The position numbers and the translations under genes were made by a program. Positions 14,429-22,310 of a stretch of 39,037 nucleotides of DNA are shown here, in pieces. Source of the DNA: Methanomassiliicoccaceae archaeon (GTDB taxonomy: Archaea; Thermoplasmatota; Thermoplasmata; Methanomassiliicoccales; Methanomethylophilaceae); the NCBI GenBank assembly GCA_009780795.1, contig WQZJ01000002.1:1-39037 (forward strand), read 5' to 3'. Numbering within the stretch: position 1 is the stretch's first letter; the number at the start of each line of letters is the position of its first letter. The notes beneath the pieces are model-generated. The model saw nothing but the letters and a program-made list of their open reading frames with translations. It searched no databases and was not told the origin of the DNA.

Positions 14429-16357
14429 ATGAAGAAGGAGATGAGTGCGTTCGACGTGCGTTCCGTGGTCAATGAGATGGCCGTCCTCGAAGATGCACAT
14501 ATGGACAAGATATTCCATTGGGGCGCCGGGAACGTCCTGTTCAGGCTGAACGTTCAGGGTCAGGGGAAGAAGGAACTGTTCTTCAGCGACAAGAAATGGT
14601 TATATCTTCCGGAGGTGAAGCCTGAGACCCCGGCATCACCTACGTCCTTCGCATCGTTCCTCAGGAAATACGTCGATAACGCCAGGGTCGGGAAGATAAC
14701 GCAGGCCGGGTTCGACCGTGTCGTCATCATGGAATTACTGAAATCGGAAGGTTCGTATAAATTGATCTTCGAGATGTTCGGCGGCGGTAACGTACTTCTG
14801 GTGCTGGACGGGAAGATACTGAACTGTCTGATACACAAAGTGAGAAGAGACCGTACGGTCAGACCTGGAGAGGATTACGTTATGCCGGCCTCCCGTTTCG
14901 ATCCCACGGGATCGACATACGATCATTTCCGTCAGTTGCTTACGAACTCCGGTACGGACCTCGTACGAACATTGGCGATGGACGCGAACCTCGGAGGACA
15001 GTATGCGGAGGAGATATGCAAACGTACGGGCATCCCAAAGAACTCCAAACCGGCGGAACTCGGTGAGGATCACGTCAAGAGCATCCATTCCGTGATGAAT
15101 GATATCGTATCAGCGTCGTTATCATCATCGGGCGCGTTCATGTACAGGGATGGCGACACCATCACCGATATAACGCCTGCGGAGCTCCAGATATATGATG
15201 GTCACGAGAAAGAGACGTTCGGTTCCGTGTCCGCTGCGATAGCGAGCATGCTCGCCGCATTGAAGGACACGGAAACTGAGGAGTTCGTCGATCCTGAGGT
15301 CGAGAAACTGCAGAGGAGAGTGGACCGTCAGAAGGAGACCATAGAGGAATACAGAATGGAATCCGCGGACCTCAGGACGCGTGCGGATTCCATATACGCG
15401 AATTATCAGAAAGTGAATGAACTGCTCGATGTCCTTTCAACGCAGTCCAAGAAACTCGGATGGGATAAACTCAAAGAGGGCGCTATGAAGATACCGTTCG
15501 TCAGTGATATAGATCCGTCAAAGAACAAAGTGTCCGCGGAACTCGACGGGCTGAAGGTCACGCTCGATTATACGAAAGGGATAGACGCCAATGCATCCGA
15601 CATCTACCAGAGGAGCAAGGATGTCAACGAGAAGGCCAACAGGGCATCCGTTGCGCTGAAGGAGAGTGAAGAGCAGCTTGAACGTAAGGTGAAAGGGTTT
15701 GCGAAGGCGAAGGCATTGGCCGCAACGAGAGCACAGCCCACCAAGCAGTTCTGGTTCGAAAGGTACAAATGGTTCGTCACCTCCGGCGGGATGCTTGTGC
15801 TGTCAGGAAGGGACGCGCACACGAACGACCAGGTGGTCAAGAAGCACATGAAGGAAAAGGATGTATACGTTCATGCGGACGTACACGGTGCTCCGTCCGT
15901 GATCATCAAGAACGGTGCTGCCGCGAAGGAGGATGACCTGAGGGAAGCGTGCATGTTCGCCGTGACACAGTCGAAGGCGTGGATGTCCAGCATCCCGGAG
16001 GGTTCCGCATTCTGGGCATATCCCGATCAGGTGAGCAAGACACCGCAGGCAGGGGAGTTCCTTCCGAGAGGCGCATTCGTCATCCGCGGGAAGAGGAACT
16101 ACGAATATCACCTGCCGATGCGGCTGGCGATCGGTGAGATAACTTACGAGAACACAAGGAAGGTCATGTGCGGACCGGTGGAGGCTGTTTCGAGATCGTC
16201 GCAGAGATACGTCATAATCACACCCACCAAAGTGAAGGCGAGGAGGAACGCAGAGCTCGCGAAGCTGTTCAATGTGCCTGAGGAGGAGATATCAAGGATA
16301 ATCCCTCCCGGAGATATCGAGATCGTCAGCAAAGTGTGGCCGGAAGAGCCTGTTTAA
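14429..16357 (+). CDS. rqcH: NFACT/RqcH family ribosome quality control protein
   Basis: 642 residues, typical of archaeal NFACT proteins (Rqc2/Tae2/RqcH/FbpA group). RqcH binds stalled 50S subunits carrying peptidyl-tRNA and, in bacteria, adds C-terminal alanine tails. The N-terminal NFACT-N domain begins MSAFDVRSVVNEM and includes FHWGAGNVLFRL; helix-hairpin-helix sequence follows near 190-230; a charged coiled coil spans about 285-350 and a second helical pair 390-440; the NFACT-R domain holds TSGGMLVLSGRDAHTNDQ and YVHADVHGAPSVIIKNG near 450-510. Its TAA stop overlaps the converging stop of the third vapB-like gene. Confidence 0.93.
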   Translation: MKKEMSAFDVRSVVNEMAVLEDAHMDKIFHWGAGNVLFRLNVQGQGKKELFFSDKKWLYLPEVKPETPASPTSFASFLRKYVDNARVGKITQAGFDRVVIMELLKSEGSYKLIFEMFGGGNVLLVLDGKILNCLIHKVRRDRTVRPGEDYVMPASRFDPTGSTYDHFRQLLTNSGTDLVRTLAMDANLGGQYAEEICKRTGIPKNSKPAELGEDHVKSIHSVMNDIVSASLSSSGAFMYRDGDTITDITPAELQIYDGHEKETFGSVSAAIASMLAALKDTETEEFVDPEVEKLQRRVDRQKETIEEYRMESADLRTRADSIYANYQKVNELLDVLSTQSKKLGWDKLKEGAMKIPFVSDIDPSKNKVSAELDGLKVTLDYTKGIDANASDIYQRSKDVNEKANRASVALKESEEQLERKVKGFAKAKALAATRAQPTKQFWFERYKWFVTSGGMLVLSGRDAHTNDQVVKKHMKEKDVYVHADVHGAPSVIIKNGAAAKEDDLREACMFAVTQSKAWMSSIPEGSAFWAYPDQVSKTPQAGEFLPRGAFVIRGKRNYEYHLPMRLAIGEITYENTRKVMCGPVEAVSRSSQRYVIITPTKVKARRNAELAKLFNVPEEEISRIIPPGDIEIVSKVWPEEPV

Positions 16358-16581
16358 TTGAATAACTCGTCCTCATCAGAGGGCCATGGAAGATCTTCCG
16401 GAACATCGAAGGTTTCGTCCTTTATCGAACCGAAGTACTTCTCTATGTGACCTTCCGGAAGGCCGTCATCTGAACATTCCAGAGTATCGCTGGGAGATCT
16501 GAATGATTTTTCTTTGTTCTTTGATTCGGTCCTCGACCTCTCACGAGGTTCGTCGTGCATGTATGCTGGCACACGTGACAT
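16354..16581 (-). CDS. Degenerate VapB-like protein, third gene of the vapBC2 locus
   Basis: 75 residues from ATG 16581, which has GGTGAT ending 4 bases upstream; the track ORF start is further up, inside vapC. It aligns end to end, without gaps, with the 75-residue VapB at 16994. The C-terminal tail FGSIKDETFDVPEDLPW is well kept and matches the toxin-binding tails of both intact VapBs. The N-terminal ribbon-helix-helix is eroded: prolines and charges replace strand and helix residues (VPAYMHDEPRE, SFRSPSDTL). It follows vapC by 14 bp. It may be a decaying antitoxin whose own toxin is lost, or a protein that neutralises toxin without binding DNA. Confidence 0.65.
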   Translation of the reverse strand: MSRVPAYMHDEPRERSRTESKNKEKSFRSPSDTLECSDDGLPEGHIEKYFGSIKDETFDVPEDLPWPSDEDELFN

Positions 16582-16595
16582 TTTATCACCGCCGG

Positions 16596-16997
16596 TCACC
16601 CGATCCAATCCTCTGTCCGCAGACCTTTGATACGACTGAAATCTTTGATGTTGTTCGTCACCAATATACCGCCGCATGACAGGACCGTTGCCGCGGTCGT
16701 CAGATCGGCCGAGCCTATCATGTTCCCTTCCGCCTTCAGTTCCGCCCATATCTTACCGTATATCTTGGCTGCTTCGACATCGAACGGTACGGTCTCGAAT
16801 GTGGTGAGCAATGTCGTTATCGATCCCATCTTCTCTTTACTGCCGCGGTCGTTATGCACTCCTGCGATAAGTTCCGCTATGACCATTGACGGTATCTTGA
16901 TGTCCTTGTGGGAAACGGCTTTCAGCTTCTCTTCGATCCTCGGGTCTTTGACCCTGAACATGGACACTATGACGTTCGTGTCCAGATAGTACGTCAC
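16596..16997 (-). CDS. vapC: VapC-type PIN-domain toxin RNase (second copy)
   Basis: 133 residues with the PIN-domain acidic set: YLDTNVIVSMF at the N-terminus, VIAELIAGV near 42, GSADLTTAATVL near 98 and TNNIKDFSRI near 115. Predicted Mg-dependent endoribonuclease toxin. It overlaps its antitoxin gene by 4 bases (ATGA) and is clearly related to the VapC at 9850 (shared KDIKIP, GGILVTNN, GLRT). tRNA-Arg(GCG) lies 150 bp upstream of the operon. Confidence 0.9.
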   Translation of the reverse strand: MTYYLDTNVIVSMFRVKDPRIEEKLKAVSHKDIKIPSMVIAELIAGVHNDRGSKEKMGSITTLLTTFETVPFDVEAAKIYGKIWAELKAEGNMIGSADLTTAATVLSCGGILVTNNIKDFSRIKGLRTEDWIG

Positions 16998-17221
16998 AGC
17001 GTTTCCCCCTCATTCGGTGACCATGGCAGATCTTCCGGCAGCTCTATGGTCTCGCCCTCCCACGAACCGAGAATATCAAAGAATCCCTCGGGCCAACTGT
17101 TATCGAGATGCTCCTTCAGCACATCGCTCACGAAACTCGATAACGACGTTCCTTTCTCCTTCGCCTTGGACCTCAGCTCCATGTAAAGGGCCTGATCGAT
17201 ATAGAGGGACACCTGCGGCAT
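16994..17221 (-). CDS. vapB: VapB-type ribbon-helix-helix antitoxin (second copy)
   Basis: 75 residues. MPQVSLYIDQALYMELRSKAKEKGTSLSSFVSDVL is a clear ribbon-helix-helix, and LGSWEGETIELPEDLPW the toxin-binding tail. It is co-translated with vapC through a 4-base overlap. GGTGTC lies 4 bases before the ATG. An inverted repeat 16 bp upstream is a candidate operator for autoregulation by the VapBC complex. Confidence 0.88.
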   Translation of the reverse strand: MPQVSLYIDQALYMELRSKAKEKGTSLSSFVSDVLKEHLDNSWPEGFFDILGSWEGETIELPEDLPWSPNEGETL

Positions 17222-17236
17222 TTTGACACCGTGTGC

Positions 17237-17258
17237 AAGTATACTTTATGTTATACTT
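17237..17258 (-). promoter_or_regulatory. Inverted repeat upstream of vapB2; candidate operator
   Basis: AAGTATA and TATACTT form perfect 7-bp arms around an 8-bp spacer, about 16 bp before the vapB ATG and overlapping TATA-like sequence. Position and symmetry suit an antitoxin dimer. Confidence 0.5.
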
Positions 17259-17368
17259 ATAATTGCCTAGCACGAACCGATACGCCGATCCGACGTCGAT
17301 CCTCGCGGCAGACGCTAAGTGCTTCCGGTATCCGTGACAGACCACTTTCGCAAAGGCATCCAAGAAGA

Positions 17369-17445
17369 TGGTGCCCGCGCCGAGATTCGAACTCGAGTCA
17401 AGAGGTCCGCAACCTCTCAGGATATCCAGACTACCCCACGCGGGC
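17369..17445 (-). tRNA. tRNA-Arg (anticodon GCG)
   Basis: 77-nt cloverleaf with encoded CCA. Acceptor GCCCGCG pairs with CGCGGGC, discriminator A; anticodon stem AGAGG/CCTCT encloses TTGCGGA, anticodon GCG; T-loop TTCGAAT. Confidence 0.95.
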
Positions 17446-17465
17446 ATTAGAATTTGCTAATAATT

Positions 17466-17657
17466 TTACAGTTCCACTTGAGAGCGGTATCTCGTTATGT
17501 ATCCGGCTATGCGGTTCCTCATGACAACTGAGGAAACATCAGTTAACGAGGACACGAGTGCTTTGTTGTTCTCGAAGTCCTCCGTGAATATCTCCGGATA
17601 TTTGTGGACGAGTTCTATTGAGACTCTCTTGATGTAGGTGGGCCTTATCCTTCCCAT
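17466..17657 (-). CDS. rps17e: Ribosomal protein eS17
   Basis: 63-residue small-subunit protein found only in archaea and eukaryotes. MGRIRPTYIKR, ELVHKYPEIFTEDFENNK and the terminal MRNRIAGYITRYR match the family along its whole length. ATG 17657 is chosen because GGTGA lies 5 bases upstream; the track's GTG three codons earlier overlaps that site. Monocistronic, with a good TATA box at 17691-17702. Confidence 0.95.
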   Translation of the reverse strand: MGRIRPTYIKRVSIELVHKYPEIFTEDFENNKALVSSLTDVSSVVMRNRIAGYITRYRSQVEL

Positions 17658-17690
17658 TTTGTTCACCGAGTAAGGCGGATTAAGTAGATA

Positions 17691-17702
17691 CCCTATATAA
17701 CC
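17691..17702 (-). promoter_or_regulatory. TATA box for rps17e
   Basis: GGTTATATAGGG on the minus strand, about 37 bp before the start codon, leaving a short leader that carries the GGTGA ribosome site. Confidence 0.6.
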
Positions 17703-17734
17703 TTTTTTAATTAAGGCTGCGGAGTGACCTCATA

Positions 17735-19630
17735 TCAGATCACTCCTTTTCTGAACATTGCAATTCTTTCTTCAAGATATTCGCCCAATCGTTCGTCCGT
17801 GCAAAATACGTAACAACCTTCCATGCCGCGCGACATCAGCGTCCTGTACGTGTTCTTTATTATGCTGTCCGCCGCGACGGCGGCTTCTTTCGAATTTGGA
17901 TATTCGGTCCTCAGACCGCGGAGGGACTGGTCGGTCCTGGCCCTTTTCATATGGTCGGTCACGATCTCCCCGTTCTCATAGCGCAGGTCGTCGCCCATTA
18001 TCACGCCAACGTAGTCGAACTCCAGTCCTTGGCATGTGTGTATGCATCCTGCCTCCTTCACCGAGTCCGGGTCTATGGCCCAGGTGTTCGTCGATCCGAG
18101 GTTCCAGCTCATTCCGAAACCGAACTCCGGGATCGTTATGTCATGGACGTCGCTTCTGTTCTTGCCTTCGGATATCCAGTTCCAACAGTAGCCGGCGACC
18201 ATCCTCGAGCGGTTCCTTACGATATTCTTCTCCTTTATCGCCATGAGAAGCTCGTTCGGGTCCCTGAATATCCTTATGTCGTACGAATTGTCTATCCTGT
18301 CGAAGTTTGCCGTCTCCTTTATTCCAAGAACGTCGTCGAGCCACGCCATGTATCCGTCCGAGCCGCCGCATCTGAATTGGGAGTCGAGTTCATCGATCCC
18401 TATGACCTCCGCGCCCGCCTCCCCGGCTGCGCTCAGGATGTTGTCTATCGTTCCTATGTCCTTGAGCGTCACTCGCTGCGACTCATCTATGAAGAATACC
18501 GTGAACTTGGACGCATTGATTATTTCCTTTATCTGGTTCTCTCCCAGGTTCTGGTACAGACCGCTCTTCTCGTTCAGCCTGTGCGCCTCGTCAGCGAGTA
18601 TCGCATCGAATACGTTCTCTTCGGCCTTGTAGAATCCTCCCGAACCGCGGAACATGTTGTCTGTGGCGCCCGGGATCCTCGTTCCTTTGAGCTTGGTGCT
18701 GTATACGTGCCTTGGTGCCTGGTTCTTCGTGACATACGTTGCGACGAGGCCTTCGGCCGTCATCTTCACGAGTGCGTTGACCGCTAATACCGATTTACCA
18801 GTACCCGGGCCGCCCTCTACGATCAGGACGCGCTTACTACCGTCCCTCTTTGAATCTTTGGCTGCTCTCAGTATCTTCTCGAGCACGACCTTCTGCGAGT
18901 CGAGCATCACGAACTCCTCGTTCCCTTCGAGCATCCTGACAAGGGAGTCCTGAAGCGACTTGGACGGGCGGAGCTCTCCGTTATCTATCAGGTAAAGGGT
19001 CCCTTTGTTGTCCCCGTGTCGTATGTATCTTTTGATGAACTCCCTGAGCTTGACCTTGTCCCTTCTTGTGAAAACAGGCGCCTGATCCGTGTACTCCCTG
19101 TACTGCGGATCAGTGAGCGGGTCGTTACCGTCGATGACCACATAATTATGGAGGAACGCACACGGGCTCAACGTTATCGGTATCTCCTGGACATTCCTGT
19201 TGAAATTGGATATCGTCTTTGCGTAGGACCATGCTTGGTACGACGGGTGCGTGGTCCTGTTCAGTCCTCCGCCGAGGAATGTCCTTACGATACCGTCCTC
19301 TCCCTCTACTTTGTCCGCGGACTCCCATTGTTTCAGTTCGACTATCACGGCTACCGGTTTCTCCCTCTCATCGAGGCCGGAGATTATCATATCCACTCTT
19401 TTCGACGAGAACGGGATGTTGTACTCTATGGCGATGCCTGAATTATTAGGTATATCGTCATCGTTCAGGACGTTGTCCATGTACTCGAGTGAGTTCATCC
19501 ATGACCTGATCTCGCTCCTCGCGGTCGTCCTTCCCGTCTTTTCGTAGATGGCCTCGGTTATCCTTTTTTCGATCATGCCTTCCAGAATATCATGAGAAAA
19601 ACCCTTTTTGGTGTTCTCGTAGATTATCAT
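17735..19630 (-). CDS. Nuclease-helicase fusion with DUF2075 (Schlafen group 3-like) helicase domain
   Basis: 631 residues from ATG 19630 (MIIYEN); the track's longer ORF is antisense-like sequence inside thyX. The N-terminal part has a PD-(D/E)XK nuclease-like core: SSKRVDMII, then VAVIVELKQWE near residues 94-103. The helicase part has Walker A GGPGTGKS at 273-280, Walker B AILADEAHRL, FFIDESQRVT, and the late CIHTCQGLEFDYVGVI and RALMSRGM-like motif (here RTLMSRGMEG). DUF2075 proteins are SF1-type ATPases common in variable regions and suspected in nucleic-acid restriction; no substrate is known. It starts 13 bp after the thyX stop, without a Shine-Dalgarno; TTCAAAATAG about 25 bp before ATG could be its own TATA box. 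Confidence 0.85.
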   Translation of the reverse strand: MIIYENTKKGFSHDILEGMIEKRITEAIYEKTGRTTARSEIRSWMNSLEYMDNVLNDDDIPNNSGIAIEYNIPFSSKRVDMIISGLDEREKPVAVIVELKQWESADKVEGEDGIVRTFLGGGLNRTTHPSYQAWSYAKTISNFNRNVQEIPITLSPCAFLHNYVVIDGNDPLTDPQYREYTDQAPVFTRRDKVKLREFIKRYIRHGDNKGTLYLIDNGELRPSKSLQDSLVRMLEGNEEFVMLDSQKVVLEKILRAAKDSKRDGSKRVLIVEGGPGTGKSVLAVNALVKMTAEGLVATYVTKNQAPRHVYSTKLKGTRIPGATDNMFRGSGGFYKAEENVFDAILADEAHRLNEKSGLYQNLGENQIKEIINASKFTVFFIDESQRVTLKDIGTIDNILSAAGEAGAEVIGIDELDSQFRCGGSDGYMAWLDDVLGIKETANFDRIDNSYDIRIFRDPNELLMAIKEKNIVRNRSRMVAGYCWNWISEGKNRSDVHDITIPEFGFGMSWNLGSTNTWAIDPDSVKEAGCIHTCQGLEFDYVGVIMGDDLRYENGEIVTDHMKRARTDQSLRGLRTEYPNSKEAAVAADSIIKNTYRTLMSRGMEGCYVFCTDERLGEYLEERIAMFRKGVI

Positions 19631-19643
19631 GGGGACCACTGAA

Positions 19644-20300
19644 CTATTTTGAACGGGGTCTTCCGCATGACAGTTTACCCTCAGGGCACGGTCCGCGTGT
19701 GCACGGCGGCCCTGCGTCGCGGAATATTGCCGGTGATATCTCCGTGCATATCGTGAGCATGCGATCCGCCATCTCCCGTATCTCCCACTGTGCGCGTTCA
19801 CAGCACCTGAGCGAGAAGAAGTGCAGCAGCTCACGTGCATTCATCGTTATCGTTATGTTCGTGGTGCATCCGTTCGGCAGCACATAGCGGGCATCCTCTG
19901 CGGGAACGCGGTCACTGAGTTTCCTGTACGCATCCCATATCGTGTCCATCATCTCCGTGTACACTTTCAGGGAATCGGGATCGGCTTTGATCGTGTCAGG
20001 CACCACGTACGTTGGATCGTTCAAAGGAACATACCTCTGACTCTGTTGCGAGAATGACGCTATCCTGTGTCTGACGAGTTGGTGGGTCAGCGCCCTGGAG
20101 ACGCCTTCCACTGAGAACGTGAAAACTGCATGCTCGACGACGGAGTGGTGTCCCATTCCGACTATCTTCGACAATATGCGCTCAGGATCGTCGATCTCGT
20201 CCATCAATTCGTACGACGCCTTCTCTGAATAACACGAATTACCGGCGGACGCGCATATCCTGTCCGCGTCCGGCGTGTGCGCCAGAAGTCTTACTATCAC
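19644..20300 (-). CDS. thyX: Flavin-dependent thymidylate synthase
   Basis: 218 residues. ThyX methylates dUMP to dTMP with methylene-tetrahydrofolate (or a pterin equivalent) and FAD. The signature RHRIASFSQQSQR near 77-89, HHSVVEHAVFTFSVEGVSR and the C-terminal Cys-rich GPPCTRGPCPEGKLSCG typical of archaeal ThyX are present. GTG 20300 is chosen: GGAGGAAGGAAT precedes it and VIVRLLAHTP aligns with the usual N-terminus. The start overlaps the TraB stop by 2 bases, implying coupling. It ends in UAG at an ordinary C-terminus. Confidence 0.95.
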   Translation of the reverse strand: MIVRLLAHTPDADRICASAGNSCYSEKASYELMDEIDDPERILSKIVGMGHHSVVEHAVFTFSVEGVSRALTHQLVRHRIASFSQQSQRYVPLNDPTYVVPDTIKADPDSLKVYTEMMDTIWDAYRKLSDRVPAEDARYVLPNGCTTNITITMNARELLHFFSLRCCERAQWEIREMADRMLTICTEISPAIFRDAGPPCTRGPCPEGKLSCGRPRSK

Positions 20301-21007
20301 ATTCCTTCCTCCGGCGGTCTCCCGGACCACAGTTCGTTTCGCAGCACGCTCATCTCCTCTGAGGACATTAGCGTTTTCAGCCTTATCTTTCTTATGCTCT
20401 CCCCATCGAGCAGTTTCGATATCCCTTCTACGTGTCCGTCGCCCACGACCACTATCATATTACCGTATCTCGGGGACATTTCCTTTATCCTCTCGGCCAT
20501 ATGGGCGTCCCTCTCGTCTATGAGCTTCCTTACCAGCGTCGGGTACTTCTTTCTCATGGCTGCGAAGTATTCTTCTTCATTCTCAGCCATGTCCATGACC
20601 ACTTTGTCCGCCTTGTCCTTTCGTCTGAATCTGTCGCCTATCATCGAGAACGTGAACCTCATCCTTTCGAAGAACGGCATCTCCTTCCACACACTGTCCA
20701 TCGTCTCGGCGGCATCGGTGTCGATGAACTCGATCGCCGCGCCTATGGTCCTTCCCGTCTCTACGGCTGCGACGAACTCGGCACCCACCTTCGATCCGTA
20801 TTCCTCTGCGACACTCTTCTGATATTCGGCCATCCTTCTGTACGCCCACGGCTGGTCCGAGTTGCCGCGCTCATACGGCGATGACAATGCGTTATATCTT
20901 GCCTCGTCCAGTTCGACGAGCACCGCATCCGGCCATATATGTTTCACAATGAACGACACCGGCTCGGCTATCTTGAAGACGTGCCCCGTGCCCAGAAGTG
21001 TTATCAT
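20297..21007 (-). CDS. TraB/PrgY family protein
   Basis: 236 residues with the TraB family layout: MITLLGTGHVF at the N-terminus, AVLVELDEARYNAL, and KLIDERDAHMAERI plus VVVGDGHVEGI toward the C-terminus. These GTGHV and GDGHVEGI motifs resemble metalloprotease-like cores and the bacterial PrgY group is linked to pheromone inhibition; the archaeal role is unknown. Unlike many archaeal members it has no C-terminal membrane helices. First gene of a minus-strand run traB-thyX, with a 50-bp divergent gap to the HAD gene. Confidence 0.85.
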   Translation of the reverse strand: MITLLGTGHVFKIAEPVSFIVKHIWPDAVLVELDEARYNALSSPYERGNSDQPWAYRRMAEYQKSVAEEYGSKVGAEFVAAVETGRTIGAAIEFIDTDAAETMDSVWKEMPFFERMRFTFSMIGDRFRRKDKADKVVMDMAENEEEYFAAMRKKYPTLVRKLIDERDAHMAERIKEMSPRYGNMIVVVGDGHVEGISKLLDGESIRKIRLKTLMSSEEMSVLRNELWSGRPPEEGM

Positions 21008-21025
21008 CGGGCGTCATAGGCAACA

Positions 21026-21039
21026 CCTTTTTATTAAGC
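21026..21039 (+). promoter_or_regulatory. TATA box for HAD phosphatase gene
   Basis: CCTTTTTATTAAGC about 25 bp before GTG 21057, consistent with a leaderless transcript. Confidence 0.5.
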
Positions 21040-21056
21040 GTTGCGCTGGCGCAGAC

Positions 21057-21719
21057 GTGGGGAAATATAAACTCGTTGTTTTCGACATGGACGGCGTTCT
21101 GATAAACTACGTCAGCTCATGGACGTGGGTCCATGATAAGATGGATACGGACAATGAAGAGGCGTTCGAGCTGTTCAAGGCCGGTAAGATAACCGAGATA
21201 GAGTTCATACGGCGTGACATAGGACTGTGGACCGCCAAGGACAAGAACGTAAGATTGGCGGACATCATCAACGCGCTGCAGGACGTGCCGCTGATACATG
21301 GGATACAGGAGACCATAGCCACGTTATCGCACAACGGAATAAGGAGCATCATAGTCAGCGGCGGCATAGATCTGGCGGCTAAGATGATAGCGGATGAGTT
21401 CCGCTTTGACGGACATGCGGCTAACAGCGTACTCGCTCACGAGGACGGCAGGCTCACGGGTGATGGGAAGGTGAATGTCGACCTTACGGACAAAGGCATC
21501 GTCACCAGGGAGTTCATGGAAAGGTTCGGCGTGTCAAAAGAAGAGACGGTCGCGGTCGGTAATTCATATACAGACGTGAAGATGCTTCAGGCCGCCGGGT
21601 TGGCGATAGCGTTCAATCCCATAGATGACGCTGTTATCAATGCCGCACATATCGTCATAAGGAGCGATAACATCGCCGATATACTAGACGCCGTCCTCGA
21701 GGTCGAGGATCGCGTATGA
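21057..21719 (+). CDS. HAD-superfamily phosphatase, phosphoserine phosphatase-like
   Basis: 220 residues. Motif I is VFDMDGVL at the N-terminus, motif II IIVSGG near 100, a conserved Lys lies in the following segment, and motif IV is VGNSYTDVKMLQAAGLAIAFN near 167. The cap after motif I and the final motif are like SerB-type (HAD-IB) phosphatases, though GNSYTD replaces the usual GDGxND, so the substrate is uncertain. The track ORF's first 65 residues overlap traB antisense; GTG 21057 (VGKYKLVVFDMDG) fits the family and the TATA spacing. The last 36 bp overlap the converging HVO_0476 gene. Confidence 0.85.
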   Translation: MGKYKLVVFDMDGVLINYVSSWTWVHDKMDTDNEEAFELFKAGKITEIEFIRRDIGLWTAKDKNVRLADIINALQDVPLIHGIQETIATLSHNGIRSIIVSGGIDLAAKMIADEFRFDGHAANSVLAHEDGRLTGDGKVNVDLTDKGIVTREFMERFGVSKEETVAVGNSYTDVKMLQAAGLAIAFNPIDDAVINAAHIVIRSDNIADILDAVLEVEDRV

Positions 21720-22310
21720 TCTCTTCCTGTACTTGCCGTACACCCTGGTGATGTTCCTGGCCTCCGCCGATCCCCTTCTGATCATGCGGCCCTGTATCTT
21801 TATCGAGTGTATGGTGCAATCCATGTCGTCGAAACTCAGTATGTTCCCGACGGTGAACTCGTCATCCGGGGACGACGTGACCGTTTTTGAATACGTTTTA
21901 CGGTCATCGTTTATTGACACTTTCACATCGATCATATCGAACTCGATCGCCCATATCGCAGAGATCTCCGTTGCCCTTGCAGTCTTGACGCGCTTGTCGC
22001 CCGGCAGTTCCAGGGCGGATATCCTCACGAGGTTCCCGGCATCCATGTGGAACTCGTCGCCCACCTTCAAAAGGTCGTCATCCTCCAACATGATCATGGT
22101 GACAGACGATTCGGAACCGTCGCTTACTATGACCTTGACCTCTATCTGCTTAGGGAACTGAACGGTCGTCGTCCTGATGAGACCGCAGTCCTGACACTTT
22201 ATCGTGGCGTCCATGGAGCTCTTTCCCATCTTCCCTTTCAGAACATCGTGTAACGTCGTATCGTCACAATCCGGACATTCGAAATATATCTCGCCTGGAA
22301 CGCCTTTCAT
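21684..22310 (-). CDS. HVO_0476 family zinc finger protein
   Basis: 208 residues. An N-terminal zinc ribbon (CPDC at 12-15, CQDC at 39-42) is followed by a beta-rich region, as in the archaeal HVO_0476 family; function unknown, nucleic-acid contact is plausible. It overlaps the upstream MBL gene by 4 bases (ATGA), making it the last gene of the rhomboid-MBL-zinc finger operon. It ends in UAG, and the C-terminus overlaps the HAD gene on the other strand. Confidence 0.85.
   Translation of the reverse strand: MKGVPGEIYFECPDCDDTTLHDVLKGKMGKSSMDATIKCQDCGLIRTTTVQFPKQIEVKVIVSDGSESSVTMIMLEDDDLLKVGDEFHMDAGNLVRISALELPGDKRVKTARATEISAIWAIEFDMIDVKVSINDDRKTYSKTVTSSPDDEFTVGNILSFDDMDCTIHSIKIQGRMIRRGSAEARNITRVYGKYRKRSYAILDLEDGV

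Noticed and set aside
14560-16332. Minus-strand ORFs inside rqcH
   Set aside because: Low-complexity antisense frames with no family resemblance or start signals.
17703-17712. TTTTTTAATT as a terminator
   Set aside because: Genes on both sides run on the minus strand, where this reads as A-rich sequence; it is the rps17e promoter region.
18243-19549. Plus-strand ORFs opposite the DUF2075 helicase
   Set aside because: Antisense shadows of a gene with clear Walker motifs on the other strand.
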